From JAWVFK01 sp033856175 (GTDB lineage Bacteria; Actinomycetota; Thermoleophilia; Solirubrobacterales; 70-9), in NCBI GenBank assembly GCA_033856175.1, contig JAWVFK010000008.1, forward strand, positions 1 to 19,117: DNA of 19,117 bases, written 5' to 3'. The notes beneath the pieces were generated by a model, which did not search any database, had not been told where the DNA came from, and saw only the letters and a program-made list of their open reading frames with translations. Made by a program: the position numbers and the translations under genes. Positions 1 to 6,678 of this stretch are shown in pieces. Position 1 is the stretch's first letter. Each line of letters opens with the position of its first letter.

Positions 1-149
1 CCGATGAACTCGCCGCCGTAGGGGTATGGAGGACGGATCGCCGAAGAGATCGTCTTCGCGGTCAGGATCATCATGTCCCCGACCTGCTCGAACAGCGATT
101 TGGCGGGCAGGAATGCCCTGTCGGCGATCGTTGCGATGCCCCCGGCCAT
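1..149 (-). CDS. MlaE/YrbE-family ABC transporter permease, N-terminal part only (runs off left edge)
   Basis: Only the first 49 codons are present. The start ATG is at 149-147, with an AGGGGG ribosome site 8 bases upstream. The peptide begins MAGGIATIADRAFLPAKSLF and continues through a stretch ending in RPPYPYGGEFI. A short amphipathic N-terminus followed by an arginine-proline-aromatic turn and a 'GGEFI' motif resembles the entry region of MlaE/YrbE permeases. These carry lipids together with MCE proteins and an MlaF-type ATPase. The gene starts 25 bases after the gntR stop in the same direction, so the regulator and transporter are probably co-transcribed. The membrane domain itself is outside the window, so the family call rests on a short segment. 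Confidence 0.6.
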   Translation of the reverse strand, partial: MAGGIATIADRAFLPAKSLFEQVGDMMILTAKTISSAIRPPYPYGGEFI

Positions 150-174
150 CAGCTCGGCCCCCTCTCGTGGTGTC

Positions 175-1131
175 TCATCTCGTCTCGTCCTCAGTCGTGA
201 CCGCCTTACGCGGCACGGCTAAAGGACAGCCTCCCGAGACCTTGATCTGCCACCAGCGCATCAGCACGCCGAGCGGGCCGTAGCGCGGCTCGACGCGGAC
301 CTCGCCGCAGCCGGGCTCCCCCACCTCGGCGGCTGAGACGACCTCCCACTTGTGGGCCCCGGGGTCGCGCAGCATCTGCTCGCGGCGGCCGCGGGCGCGC
401 TGCTCGCGCTGCGAGCGGCGCTCGGCGGCTTGGCGAGCGTCCGAGAGCTGGGCGCTGAGCAGATCGCGGGTCCGCTCGAGCTCCTCGACGCCGGCGACCC
501 GCGCTTCGGGCTCGTTGACGAAGGTTGGCTTGCCGCCCTGCTCGATCTCGCGAACGTGGCTCGCCAGCTCGGCCTCGAGCCTGGCGATCTGGCGGCGCAG
601 CTCGCGCTGGACGGCGCGCTGCTCCTGGCCGACCTTGCCAGTGACCTTGGGGGTGGAGCGAGAAGGCTTGCCCTTGCTTCGCGCGGGAGCCGCGGCCGGC
701 TCCGCAGGCGGCGCGGCGGGGACCGTGGCGCAGACCATCGTCACGATCGCCAGGTCGCGGGGATCGGCGCCGGCGTCGAGCGCCCGTAGGATCGCCTCGG
801 CGGCGATCTCCTCGAGCTCGGGGCGCGGGTTGACGTCGGCGGCGACGAACGTGCCGAGGCCGTGACGGGTGCTCGCCAGCCCCTCGTCCTCGAGCTGGGC
901 ATAGACGGAGCGAACGGTGTTGACGTTGACCCCCGACCAGTCGGCGAGCTGGCGAACGCTCGGCAGACGGCTCTCCGGCCCCAGCCGGCCACTGGCGATC
1001 AACGCCCGCAGCCGCCAGCTGAGCTGGATGCCGACGGGCAACTCGCCGGCCGGATCGGTGGCGAAGGGGTTGCGCTCGACGGCGCTCAGACCTGGCTTGC
1101 GCTGCCTGGGGACTGTGGCCGACTGTGCCAT
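175..1131 (-). CDS. GntR-family transcriptional regulator with coiled-coil and novel C-terminal extension
   Basis: The protein has 318 residues. Residues 28-98 form a GntR winged helix: a helix with 'LPVGIQLSWRLRALIASGRL', then 'LPSVRQLA', 'VNVNTVRSVYAQLEDEGL' and the wing 'TRHGLGTFV'. It does not continue into a FadR/FCD, UTRA or aminotransferase domain. Instead there is a helical piece (105-137), an Ala/Pro/Lys linker (138-168) and a charged coiled coil (about 170-255, broken near 200-210). It ends in a compact region (260-305) with a conserved-looking WWQIKVSGGCPL end and two cysteines (275, 302). The winged helix should bind DNA and the coiled coil should dimerise; the C-terminal region may be the sensor, which is inference. 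The gene lies just upstream of an MlaE/YrbE permease. No Shine-Dalgarno precedes the ATG, and a TACTGT hexamer lies 9 bases before it. Confidence 0.85.
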   Translation of the reverse strand: MAQSATVPRQRKPGLSAVERNPFATDPAGELPVGIQLSWRLRALIASGRLGPESRLPSVRQLADWSGVNVNTVRSVYAQLEDEGLASTRHGLGTFVAADVNPRPELEEIAAEAILRALDAGADPRDLAIVTMVCATVPAAPPAEPAAAPARSKGKPSRSTPKVTGKVGQEQRAVQRELRRQIARLEAELASHVREIEQGGKPTFVNEPEARVAGVEELERTRDLLSAQLSDARQAAERRSQREQRARGRREQMLRDPGAHKWEVVSAAEVGEPGCGEVRVEPRYGPLGVLMRWWQIKVSGGCPLAVPRKAVTTEDETR

Positions 1132-1140
1132 CTGAGTGAC

Positions 1141-1146
1141 ACAGTA
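1141..1146 (-). promoter_or_regulatory. Putative extended -10 element of gntR (leaderless)
   Basis: On the minus strand this reads TG-G-TACTGT, an extended -10 form, followed by exactly 9 bases and then the gntR ATG. No purine-rich ribosome site lies between. The expected transcription start falls within a few bases of the ATG, giving a leaderless or nearly leaderless mRNA. I saw no convincing -35 box. Confidence 0.4.
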
Positions 1147-1158
1147 CCAGATAGGTGC

Positions 1159-1172
1159 GCTAGCTGGCTAGC
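1159..1172. promoter_or_regulatory. Palindrome GCTAGC-TG-GCTAGC upstream of gntR, possible autoregulatory operator
   Basis: This is a perfect inverted repeat with 6-base arms and a 2-base centre, 28-41 bases upstream of the gntR ATG. It sits immediately upstream of the proposed -10 element. GntR dimers usually bind short palindromes and often control their own promoter, so this is the natural operator candidate. It also lies 3' of tsaC and could instead be part of that operon's end, but no T-run follows it. Confidence 0.4.
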
Positions 1173-1200
1173 ACAGTCAGCAGAGCCTCGAACTTGCTCC

Positions 1201-1833
1201 TTAAACAGCCGCCAGCATCTCGGCCGCCCTTTCGGCCGGCAAGGCGCCTTCGCGCAGGATCGCCCAGTCGCCCGTCGTGTCCAGGCGCGAGAGATCGATC
1301 ACCGTCGACGGCTCTCCCGTGAGCTGACCGCCATCGATCGCGAGGTCCACCCCGTCGAGGATCGGCGCGGCGAGCTCGTCGAACGAGGCCGGCGGCGGCT
1401 CGCCGCTGCGATTCGCCGAGGTCTGGAAGATCGGCGTCCTCGCCCCGGCCAGCGGACCCTCGATCAGGCGAACGCCCAGCCGCCCGGGGTCCTCGCGACA
1501 GGCAAGCGGGTAACGCCGCTCGGGGTTCGCGACGACCAGCGTCACCGCGCCCGGCAGCAGCGCGCCCATCGCCTCGCGGGCACGGGGGCCGACCGAGGCG
1601 ACGATCTCCCGCATCGCCAGCGGCGCGAAGTACATGACCGCCGAGGGCTTGCCGTCATCGCGCCCCTTGATCGAGTGGATCCGCTCGATCGCGGCGGCGC
1701 CGAGCGGATCGCAGGCGAGCCCGTAAAGCCCATCGGCCGGAAAGACCGCGACCCCTCCCCCCTCGACACAGCTCTCCAGCGCCACTCTCGCCGCCTCGGC
1801 CCCGTCACGCTCGATCGAGACGACCTCGCTCAC
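1201..1833 (-). CDS. tsaC: L-threonylcarbamoyladenylate synthase (TsaC/YrdC/Sua5 family)
   Basis: The protein has 210 residues, the size of the single-domain TsaC/YrdC form without the extra Sua5 domain. It makes threonylcarbamoyl-AMP from threonine, bicarbonate and ATP, the first step of the t6A37 modification of ANN-decoding tRNAs in the cytoplasm. Visible family marks are 'FPADGLYGLACDP' near residues 31-43, the KGRDDGKP loop (the K-x-R nucleotide-binding motif) and 'TSANRSGE' (the S-x-N motif). The GTG start overlaps the prmC stop by four bases (GTGA), so translation is probably coupled. This is the last gene of the rpmE-DUF1385-prfA-prmC-tsaC cluster, a neighbourhood common in Gram-positive bacteria. 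All of these genes act on tRNA, the ribosome or termination, apart from the membrane protein. Confidence 0.93.
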   Translation of the reverse strand: MSEVVSIERDGAEAARVALESCVEGGGVAVFPADGLYGLACDPLGAAAIERIHSIKGRDDGKPSAVMYFAPLAMREIVASVGPRAREAMGALLPGAVTLVVANPERRYPLACREDPGRLGVRLIEGPLAGARTPIFQTSANRSGEPPPASFDELAAPILDGVDLAIDGGQLTGEPSTVIDLSRLDTTGDWAILREGALPAERAAEMLAAV

Positions 1834-2684
1834 GCCTCGGCAGCCTGCCTGTCGGCGACCACGACCCGTTCGATGCCGGCGAGGTCGCGGCGGACCTCGA
1901 CATCGCCAAAGCCGGCAGCCCGCATCAGCCCCCCAACGGCAGCTGCCTGCCCAGCGCCGACCTCCAGCGCCAACCGGCCGCCGCGGTGGTCCTCGACAAC
2001 CTGGCGGATCGCGTCGAGCCCGTCAGCCCCGGCCAGCAGCGCCTCGCGCGGCTCGAACTCACGAATCTCCGGCTCGAGGCCCTCCCACTCGTCCTCACGA
2101 ACGTAGGGCAGGTTGGCAAGCGTCAGCTCGAACGATCGCCCGTCCGGAATCGTGCCGCTCTCGAAGCTGACCCGCGCCGAGAGCCCAAGCCGCTCGGCAT
2201 TCGAGCGGGCCACCTCGAGCGCCCCAGCCGAGGTATCCGTCGCAACCACATCAGCCTCAGGAAGCTCATCGGCCACCGCCAGCGCAACCGCCCCCGACCC
2301 GGTGCCAACATCGAGCACCGACCGCGGCTGAAGCTCCAGCGCCAACTCGACGAGCAGCTCGGTCTCAGGCCGAGGAATCAAAACCCGCCGATCGACCCCA
2401 AGCTCAATCCGCCGAAACCCCTTGAGCCCAACGATGTAAGCAGCCGGCTCCCGCCGAACCCGCCGCCGAACCATCTCCGCAAACACCCGAGCAGCAGAGC
2501 TATCGATCCGAGCACCCGACTCGGCCAAAAGCCCCGCCCGTTCCCGTCCCATCGCGGAAGCCAACAAAAGCTCCGCATCAAACCGAGGCGAAGCCACACC
2601 GGCAGCCCCAAGCGCATCGACAGCCGCCGCCAAAGCATCACGAACGCTCGACCGCGGGTCCGCCGAAGAAAGGGACTGGATCAC
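1830..2684 (-). CDS. prmC: Release factor glutamine methyltransferase PrmC
   Basis: The protein has 284 residues. It methylates the glutamine of the GGQ motif of class I release factors using S-adenosylmethionine. An N-terminal helical domain (about 1-80) precedes the methyltransferase fold, with 'IPRPETE' (103-109), SAM motif I 'VLDVGTGSG' (123-131) and the catalytic motif at 191-194. That motif reads NLPY here rather than the usual NPPY. The Asn and Tyr that position the glutamine amide are kept, so activity is expected. The GTG start overlaps the prfA stop by four bases, placing the enzyme directly behind its substrate gene. The 5' two thirds of the gene use many T- and G-ending codons (GTT, GCT, TTT, CTT, TTG, CGG), unlike most of the window, where C-ending codons dominate. 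Confidence 0.94.
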   Translation of the reverse strand: MIQSLSSADPRSSVRDALAAAVDALGAAGVASPRFDAELLLASAMGRERAGLLAESGARIDSSAARVFAEMVRRRVRREPAAYIVGLKGFRRIELGVDRRVLIPRPETELLVELALELQPRSVLDVGTGSGAVALAVADELPEADVVATDTSAGALEVARSNAERLGLSARVSFESGTIPDGRSFELTLANLPYVREDEWEGLEPEIREFEPREALLAGADGLDAIRQVVEDHRGGRLALEVGAGQAAAVGGLMRAAGFGDVEVRRDLAGIERVVVADRQAAEA

Positions 2685-3748
2685 AGCCCCGCGGAAAGCT
2701 CCATCCGCCGCCGCTTCTCCTCAGCCACAAGAGCATCGGTAAAAGCCCGCAACTCCCCCGCAAGCACCGAATCGAGATCGTTGACCGTCAACTTGATCCG
2801 ATGATCCGTAACCCGATCCTGCGGAAAGTTGTAGGTCCGGATCTTCTCCGACCGCTCCCCACTGCCAACCTGAGCCTTGCGCTCAGAGGCAATCTCGGCC
2901 TGCTGCTCGGCCATAGCCCGCTCGAACAGCCGTGCCCGCAGCACCCGCATTGCCTTGTCGCGGTTCTGAAGCTGCGACTTCTCGTCCTGCATCGAGACGA
3001 CGATGCCGCTCGGCTTGTGGGTGATCCGCACCGCCGAGTCGGTCGTGTTGACCGATTGCCCGCCGGGGCCGGATGAGCGATAGACGTCGATCTGAAGATC
3101 GTTGGGGTCGATCTGCACCTCGACGTCCTCGGCCTCGGGCAGCACGGCGACGGTGGCCGTCGAGGTGTGGATCCGCCCCTGCGACTCGGTCTTCGGCACG
3201 CGCTGGACGCGGTGGGTGCCGCCCTCGTGCTTGAAGACCGAGTAGGCGCCGTCGCCCTTGATCGCGAACGTCACCTCCTTGAAGCCGCCGACCTCGGCGG
3301 CAGAGGTCGAGATCGGCTCGGTTGCGAATCCGAGCTGCTCGCTGTAGCGGTTGAGCATCTTGTGGAGATCGCCGGCGAACAGGGCGGCCTCGTCGCCGCC
3401 GGTGCCGGCGCGGATCTCAACGAGGACGTTCTTCTCGTCGTTGGGGTCGCGCTCGACCATCGCCAGGCGGATCTCCTCCTCGAGCCGCTCGATCTGCCCG
3501 GGCGCCTCGGCCATCACCTTTCGCAGCTCCGGATCCTCACCGTCGTCGGCGAGCAGCTCACGCGCGCCCTCGAGGTCGTCGCGAAGCTTGCGCCACTGCA
3601 GCGCCAGCTCGTGCGCCGCCGCCAGCTGGCCGTACTCGCGACCGACCTCGGCGTAGCGCTCGCGGTCGCCGATCACCTCGGGGTCCGACATCTGCCCCTC
3701 GAGCTCGGCGAAGCGACCCTCGATCTGCTCGACCAATCTCTCGATCAA
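2681..3748 (-). CDS. prfA: Peptide chain release factor 1
   Basis: The protein has 355 residues, full length for RF1. It recognises UAA and UAG in the ribosomal A site and triggers peptide release. The anticodon-like tripeptide is Pro-Lys-Thr at 185-187 within 'RVPKTESQGRIHTS', a PxT pattern that marks RF1 rather than RF2 (SPF). The catalytic GGQ is at 229-231 in 'SSGPGGQSVNTTDSAVRITH', and Gln231 is the target of the neighbouring PrmC. The start is TTG, overlapping the DUF1385 stop by four bases (TTGA), which suggests translational re-initiation and perhaps modest expression. The last 90 or so codons show a shift to T-ending codons that continues into prmC. Confidence 0.96.
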   Translation of the reverse strand: MIERLVEQIEGRFAELEGQMSDPEVIGDRERYAEVGREYGQLAAAHELALQWRKLRDDLEGARELLADDGEDPELRKVMAEAPGQIERLEEEIRLAMVERDPNDEKNVLVEIRAGTGGDEAALFAGDLHKMLNRYSEQLGFATEPISTSAAEVGGFKEVTFAIKGDGAYSVFKHEGGTHRVQRVPKTESQGRIHTSTATVAVLPEAEDVEVQIDPNDLQIDVYRSSGPGGQSVNTTDSAVRITHKPSGIVVSMQDEKSQLQNRDKAMRVLRARLFERAMAEQQAEIASERKAQVGSGERSEKIRTYNFPQDRVTDHRIKLTVNDLDSVLAGELRAFTDALVAEEKRRRMELSAGL

Positions 3749-4716
3749 GCGACGATCTCTATCGGGCTGTCCTCGATCGATCCGGGGGTCTCGACGGCGA
3801 GCACCGCTTCGAGCGCGGCGATCGCCACCGCCAGCTGCTCCTCATCGGGCTCGCGCGTCGTCAGGTTCTGCAGCATCAGCCCCGGCCACATCAGCCCGCG
3901 CACCCAGCGCTTGCGGCGGTTCTTGCCGGCCCACTTGATCACCTCGTAGGAGAGCCCGGCGATCAGCGGGATGCCGAGAATGCGCGAGGCGAGCAGCCAG
4001 TACCAGGCCGGCAGGCCGATCGGCGCGAAGACGAAGATCGCCAGCACCATCACGATCAGCAGGAAGCTCGTGCCGCAGCGCGGGTGCAGGCGCGAGTAGA
4101 TCTTGGCGCGCTCGGGCGTCAGCTGGTCCTCGGCCTCGTAGCAGGAGATCGTCTTGTGCTCGGCGCCGTGGTACTCGAAGACGCGCCGCAGGTCCCCCAT
4201 CCGGCTGATCGCGGCGATGTAGCCGATGAAGATCGACGTTCGCAGCACCCCCTCGACGAGCCAGAAGAGCAGCGAGGAGCCGAGCTGGTCCTTGATCAGG
4301 CTGGTGAGGCCGACCGGGACGGCGAAGAAGAGGCCGACGGCGAGAACCAGCGAGAGGACGATGGTCAGCCCCCAGGCGAAGCCGCCGAGCTCCTCTTCCT
4401 CCTCGCCGAGCTGGGCGTTGGCGGAGATCGCCAGCGCCCGAAAGCCGATCTTCATCGACTCGGCGAGGGCGACGACGCCGCGGATCACCGGCAAACGCAG
4501 GACCCGGTGGCGCTTGGCCCAGGAGACGAGCGGCTCCGAGGTGACGTCGATCTGGCCCTCGGGCGTGCGCACCGCGACGGCCCAGGTCGAGACGCCGCGC
4601 ATCATCACGCCCTCGAGGACCGCCTGGCCGCCCAGCGGCGCGTCGAACTTGCCGACGGGCTTGCCGTCGGGCATCCGCGTCGTCGAGACGCCCCGGCCGT
4701 CCCCAGCGGGGTCCAC
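3745..4716 (-). CDS. DUF1385 (YqhQ-like) multi-pass membrane protein
   Basis: The protein has 323 residues and no biochemical function is known for the family. Family hallmarks are clear: 'GGQAVLEGVMMRG' near 29-41, HGAEHK at 183-188 and HPRCGTSF at 211-218. The conserved His, Glu and Cys look like a metal or cofactor site near the membrane. Hydrophobic segments lie around 113-140, 150-170, 217-235 and 236-256, with an acidic patch (104-110, Glu-rich) before the first. The GTG start at 4716 leaves 8 bases after the rpmE stop and has no clear ribosome site. An ATG at 4674 (residue 15) is an alternative that keeps the whole conserved domain. It is locked between rpmE and prfA, so expression is tied to translation genes. 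Confidence 0.88.
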   Translation of the reverse strand: MDPAGDGRGVSTTRMPDGKPVGKFDAPLGGQAVLEGVMMRGVSTWAVAVRTPEGQIDVTSEPLVSWAKRHRVLRLPVIRGVVALAESMKIGFRALAISANAQLGEEEEELGGFAWGLTIVLSLVLAVGLFFAVPVGLTSLIKDQLGSSLLFWLVEGVLRTSIFIGYIAAISRMGDLRRVFEYHGAEHKTISCYEAEDQLTPERAKIYSRLHPRCGTSFLLIVMVLAIFVFAPIGLPAWYWLLASRILGIPLIAGLSYEVIKWAGKNRRKRWVRGLMWPGLMLQNLTTREPDEEQLAVAIAALEAVLAVETPGSIEDSPIEIVA

Positions 4717-4724
4717 GGGCGGCT

Positions 4725-4940
4725 CTAGGCCTTTGATTTAGCGCGCTTTGCTGCTCGGCGCTGGAAGCGCTCGACCCTGCCGCCGGTGTCGACGAGCTTC
4801 TGCTTGCCGGTGTAGAAGGGGTGGCAGTTGGAGCAGATCTCGACGTGCAGGTCCGCCTGCGTCGAGCGCGTGTAGAAGTCGTTGCCGCAGGCACAGCGCA
4901 CGTGGGCGAGGACGTAGTCGGGATGTATCTCGGCCTTCAT
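4725..4940 (-). CDS. rpmE: 50S ribosomal protein L31 (zinc-binding type)
   Basis: The protein has 71 residues, typical for L31, a large-subunit protein at the bridge to the small subunit. Four cysteines at 16, 18, 36 and 39 (CxC and CxxC) make it the zinc-containing C+ form rather than the zinc-independent paralogue. 'HPFYTGKQKLVDTGGRVERF' is the family signature, and a lysine/arginine-rich tail follows. It is the first gene of the translation cluster, 34 bases after the ETF-QO stop. There is no Shine-Dalgarno before the ATG. A TAGACT hexamer 9 bases upstream suggests an own promoter and a leaderless start. Confidence 0.97.
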   Translation of the reverse strand: MKAEIHPDYVLAHVRCACGNDFYTRSTQADLHVEICSNCHPFYTGKQKLVDTGGRVERFQRRAAKRAKSKA

Positions 4941-4949
4941 CTGCTTACA

Positions 4950-4955
4950 AGTCTA
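4950..4955 (-). promoter_or_regulatory. Putative -10 element of rpmE (TAGACT, leaderless)
   Basis: TAGACT on the minus strand fits TAnnnT and is followed by 9 bases and the rpmE ATG. The intervening TGTAAGCAG is not a ribosome site. A -35 box would fall at the end of the ETF-QO gene, where CTGAGC is only a weak match. The hexamer-to-start spacing equals that at gntR and pepA. Confidence 0.42.
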
Positions 4956-4974
4956 GCCAGGGCGAGCCAGCGGC

Positions 4975-6678
4975 TCAGGTTTCTTGGTACAGCGGGCCGT
5001 CGCCGCCTTCGGGCAGCGTCAGCCTGCCGCCCTTGGCGGTGATCGCGCCGCACTGGACGCAGTTCGACGCCGTGACGTGGACGTCGACCTTTGCGGCGCC
5101 GGACTCGAGCTGGTCCTCGGGGATCTCGTAGACCTGCGCCGGGCACATCGAGACCCAGGTCTGGGCGAGCTCGAGCGGCACGTGGGTCTGGACGCGGACA
5201 TGGTTGGGGGCGTCGTCGCGGGTCGCGTTGCCCGAGAGGAAGACCGAGGAGAGCTTGTCGAAGATGTAGGAGCCGTCTGGCTTCGGATAGCTCTTCGAGG
5301 CGCTGTCGATCTTCATCTCGTGGACGGCGTCGTCCTTGTTGCGCCAGTGGCCGCCGGGGAAGACGCCCTGGGTGACGGTCATCAGGCTGGCGAGGGCGCC
5401 GCCGGCGAAGAACCCCTTCTCGAACGGCTGGCGCATGTTGCGCGAGCGGTAGATGTCGCGCTCGATCACGCTCGAGTGGACCTTCTCGTCATAGGCCGAG
5501 AAGTCGACCGAGTCGGGATCCTTCTTCAGCGCCGCGACGATCGTCTCGGCGGCGTAGATGCCGGCATGCATCGCGTAATGGATCCCCTTCAGCTCGGGCA
5601 CGTTGACCATGCCGGCGCCGTCGCCGGCGATGACCATGCCGGGCACCGCCAGGCGAGAGGGCATCGACCAGTAGCCGCCCGAGGGGATCGTCTTGGCGCC
5701 CCAGCCGACGCGCTTGCCGCCGTCGAGGATCTTCTTGACGAAGGGGTGGGTCTTGAGCTCCTGGAGGACGTCGTGGCAGGAGAAGGTCGCATCGGTGTAG
5801 TCGAGGCCGACGACGAAGCCGATCGTCACCTTGTCCTCACCCATCGGGTAGATGAAGCTGCCGCCGAACTCGTTCCATTTGGCGGCCTTGCGCAGCGGCC
5901 AGCCCATCGTGTGGATGACCCGGTCCAGCGGCTCGGTGACCTCCCAGACCTCCTTGACGCCGAGCTCCCAGCGCTGCGGGTCGGGGCCGTGGATGTCGAA
6001 GTAGTCGAGCGCCGAGAGCGTCAGGTGGCCGAGCGTGCCCTCGGCCAGGACCGTCGCCTTGGCGATCAGGTCGGACCCGGGCTCGAAGTTCGAGAGCTCC
6101 TGGCCGTCGCGACCGCGGCCGCGGTCGCCGGAGCGGACGCCGCGGACGATCCTGTCCTCGACCAGCAGCTTGGTCGCGGCCGTCTCGGAGAGGATGTAGG
6201 CGCCGGCCTCCTCGGCCTTCTCGGAGAGGAAGCGGCCGAGCTTGGCGATCGAGGTGACGTAGTTGCCGTGATTGCGGAAGTTCGGCGGCATCGGCTTCAA
6301 CGGCAGGGCGTGCTTCTTGGTCAGCAGGTAGACCGCGTCCTTGGTGACCTCCTGGTAGACGGGCCAGTCGGCCGGGTCGAGGTCGGGGAACAGCTCCCGC
6401 ATCGCCGACGGGCGCATGTTGGCCCCCGACATCAGGTGGGCGCCGGCGACCTTGCCCTTCTCGATCACCGCGACGGGGACCTCGCCGAGCTTCTCGGCCA
6501 GCTCGGGCTCCTTTTCGAGCAGCTGCATCAGCTTGATCGCGCAGGCGAGGCCGGCCGGGCCGCCGCCGACGATCGCGACGCCGACCTCGAGCCGGTCCTC
6601 GGCCGCGTCGGTCGGCGGGCCGACGAACTCCTCCGCCGCGTTGACCGGCGGCGGGTACTGAGCGGGGGCGACGGCCAC
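4975..6678 (-). CDS. Electron transfer flavoprotein:quinone oxidoreductase (ETF-QO), with an incomplete Fe-S cysteine set
   Basis: The protein has 567 residues, close to the family's usual length. It takes electrons from reduced ETF and passes them to the membrane quinone pool, linking acyl-CoA dehydrogenases to respiration. The FAD-binding 'VAIVGGGPAGLACAIKL' starts near residue 34. 'KGKVAGAHLMSGANMRP' and the central quinone-side region match ETF-QO, and a 4Fe-4S domain is expected at the C-terminus. There, Cys-Pro-Ala-Gln-Val-Tyr and Asn-Cys-Val-Gln-Cys supply three cysteines. The fourth, normally in CxxCxxC, is absent (CVQCGAI), and the following loop is about four residues shorter than in the mitochondrial type. 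The closing PEGGDGPLY is intact. The GTG start directly abuts the etfA stop, with GGGAAG just upstream. Confidence 0.93.
   Translation of the reverse strand: MAVAPAQYPPPVNAAEEFVGPPTDAAEDRLEVGVAIVGGGPAGLACAIKLMQLLEKEPELAEKLGEVPVAVIEKGKVAGAHLMSGANMRPSAMRELFPDLDPADWPVYQEVTKDAVYLLTKKHALPLKPMPPNFRNHGNYVTSIAKLGRFLSEKAEEAGAYILSETAATKLLVEDRIVRGVRSGDRGRGRDGQELSNFEPGSDLIAKATVLAEGTLGHLTLSALDYFDIHGPDPQRWELGVKEVWEVTEPLDRVIHTMGWPLRKAAKWNEFGGSFIYPMGEDKVTIGFVVGLDYTDATFSCHDVLQELKTHPFVKKILDGGKRVGWGAKTIPSGGYWSMPSRLAVPGMVIAGDGAGMVNVPELKGIHYAMHAGIYAAETIVAALKKDPDSVDFSAYDEKVHSSVIERDIYRSRNMRQPFEKGFFAGGALASLMTVTQGVFPGGHWRNKDDAVHEMKIDSASKSYPKPDGSYIFDKLSSVFLSGNATRDDAPNHVRVQTHVPLELAQTWVSMCPAQVYEIPEDQLESGAAKVDVHVTASNCVQCGAITAKGGRLTLPEGGDGPLYQET

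Noticed and set aside
4964..4976. Short inverted repeat GAGCC-AGC-GGCTC between ETF-QO and rpmE
   Set aside because: The arms are only 5 bases, it overlaps the ETF-QO stop codon, and there is no T-run. It is too short to call a terminator or operator in such GC-rich DNA.
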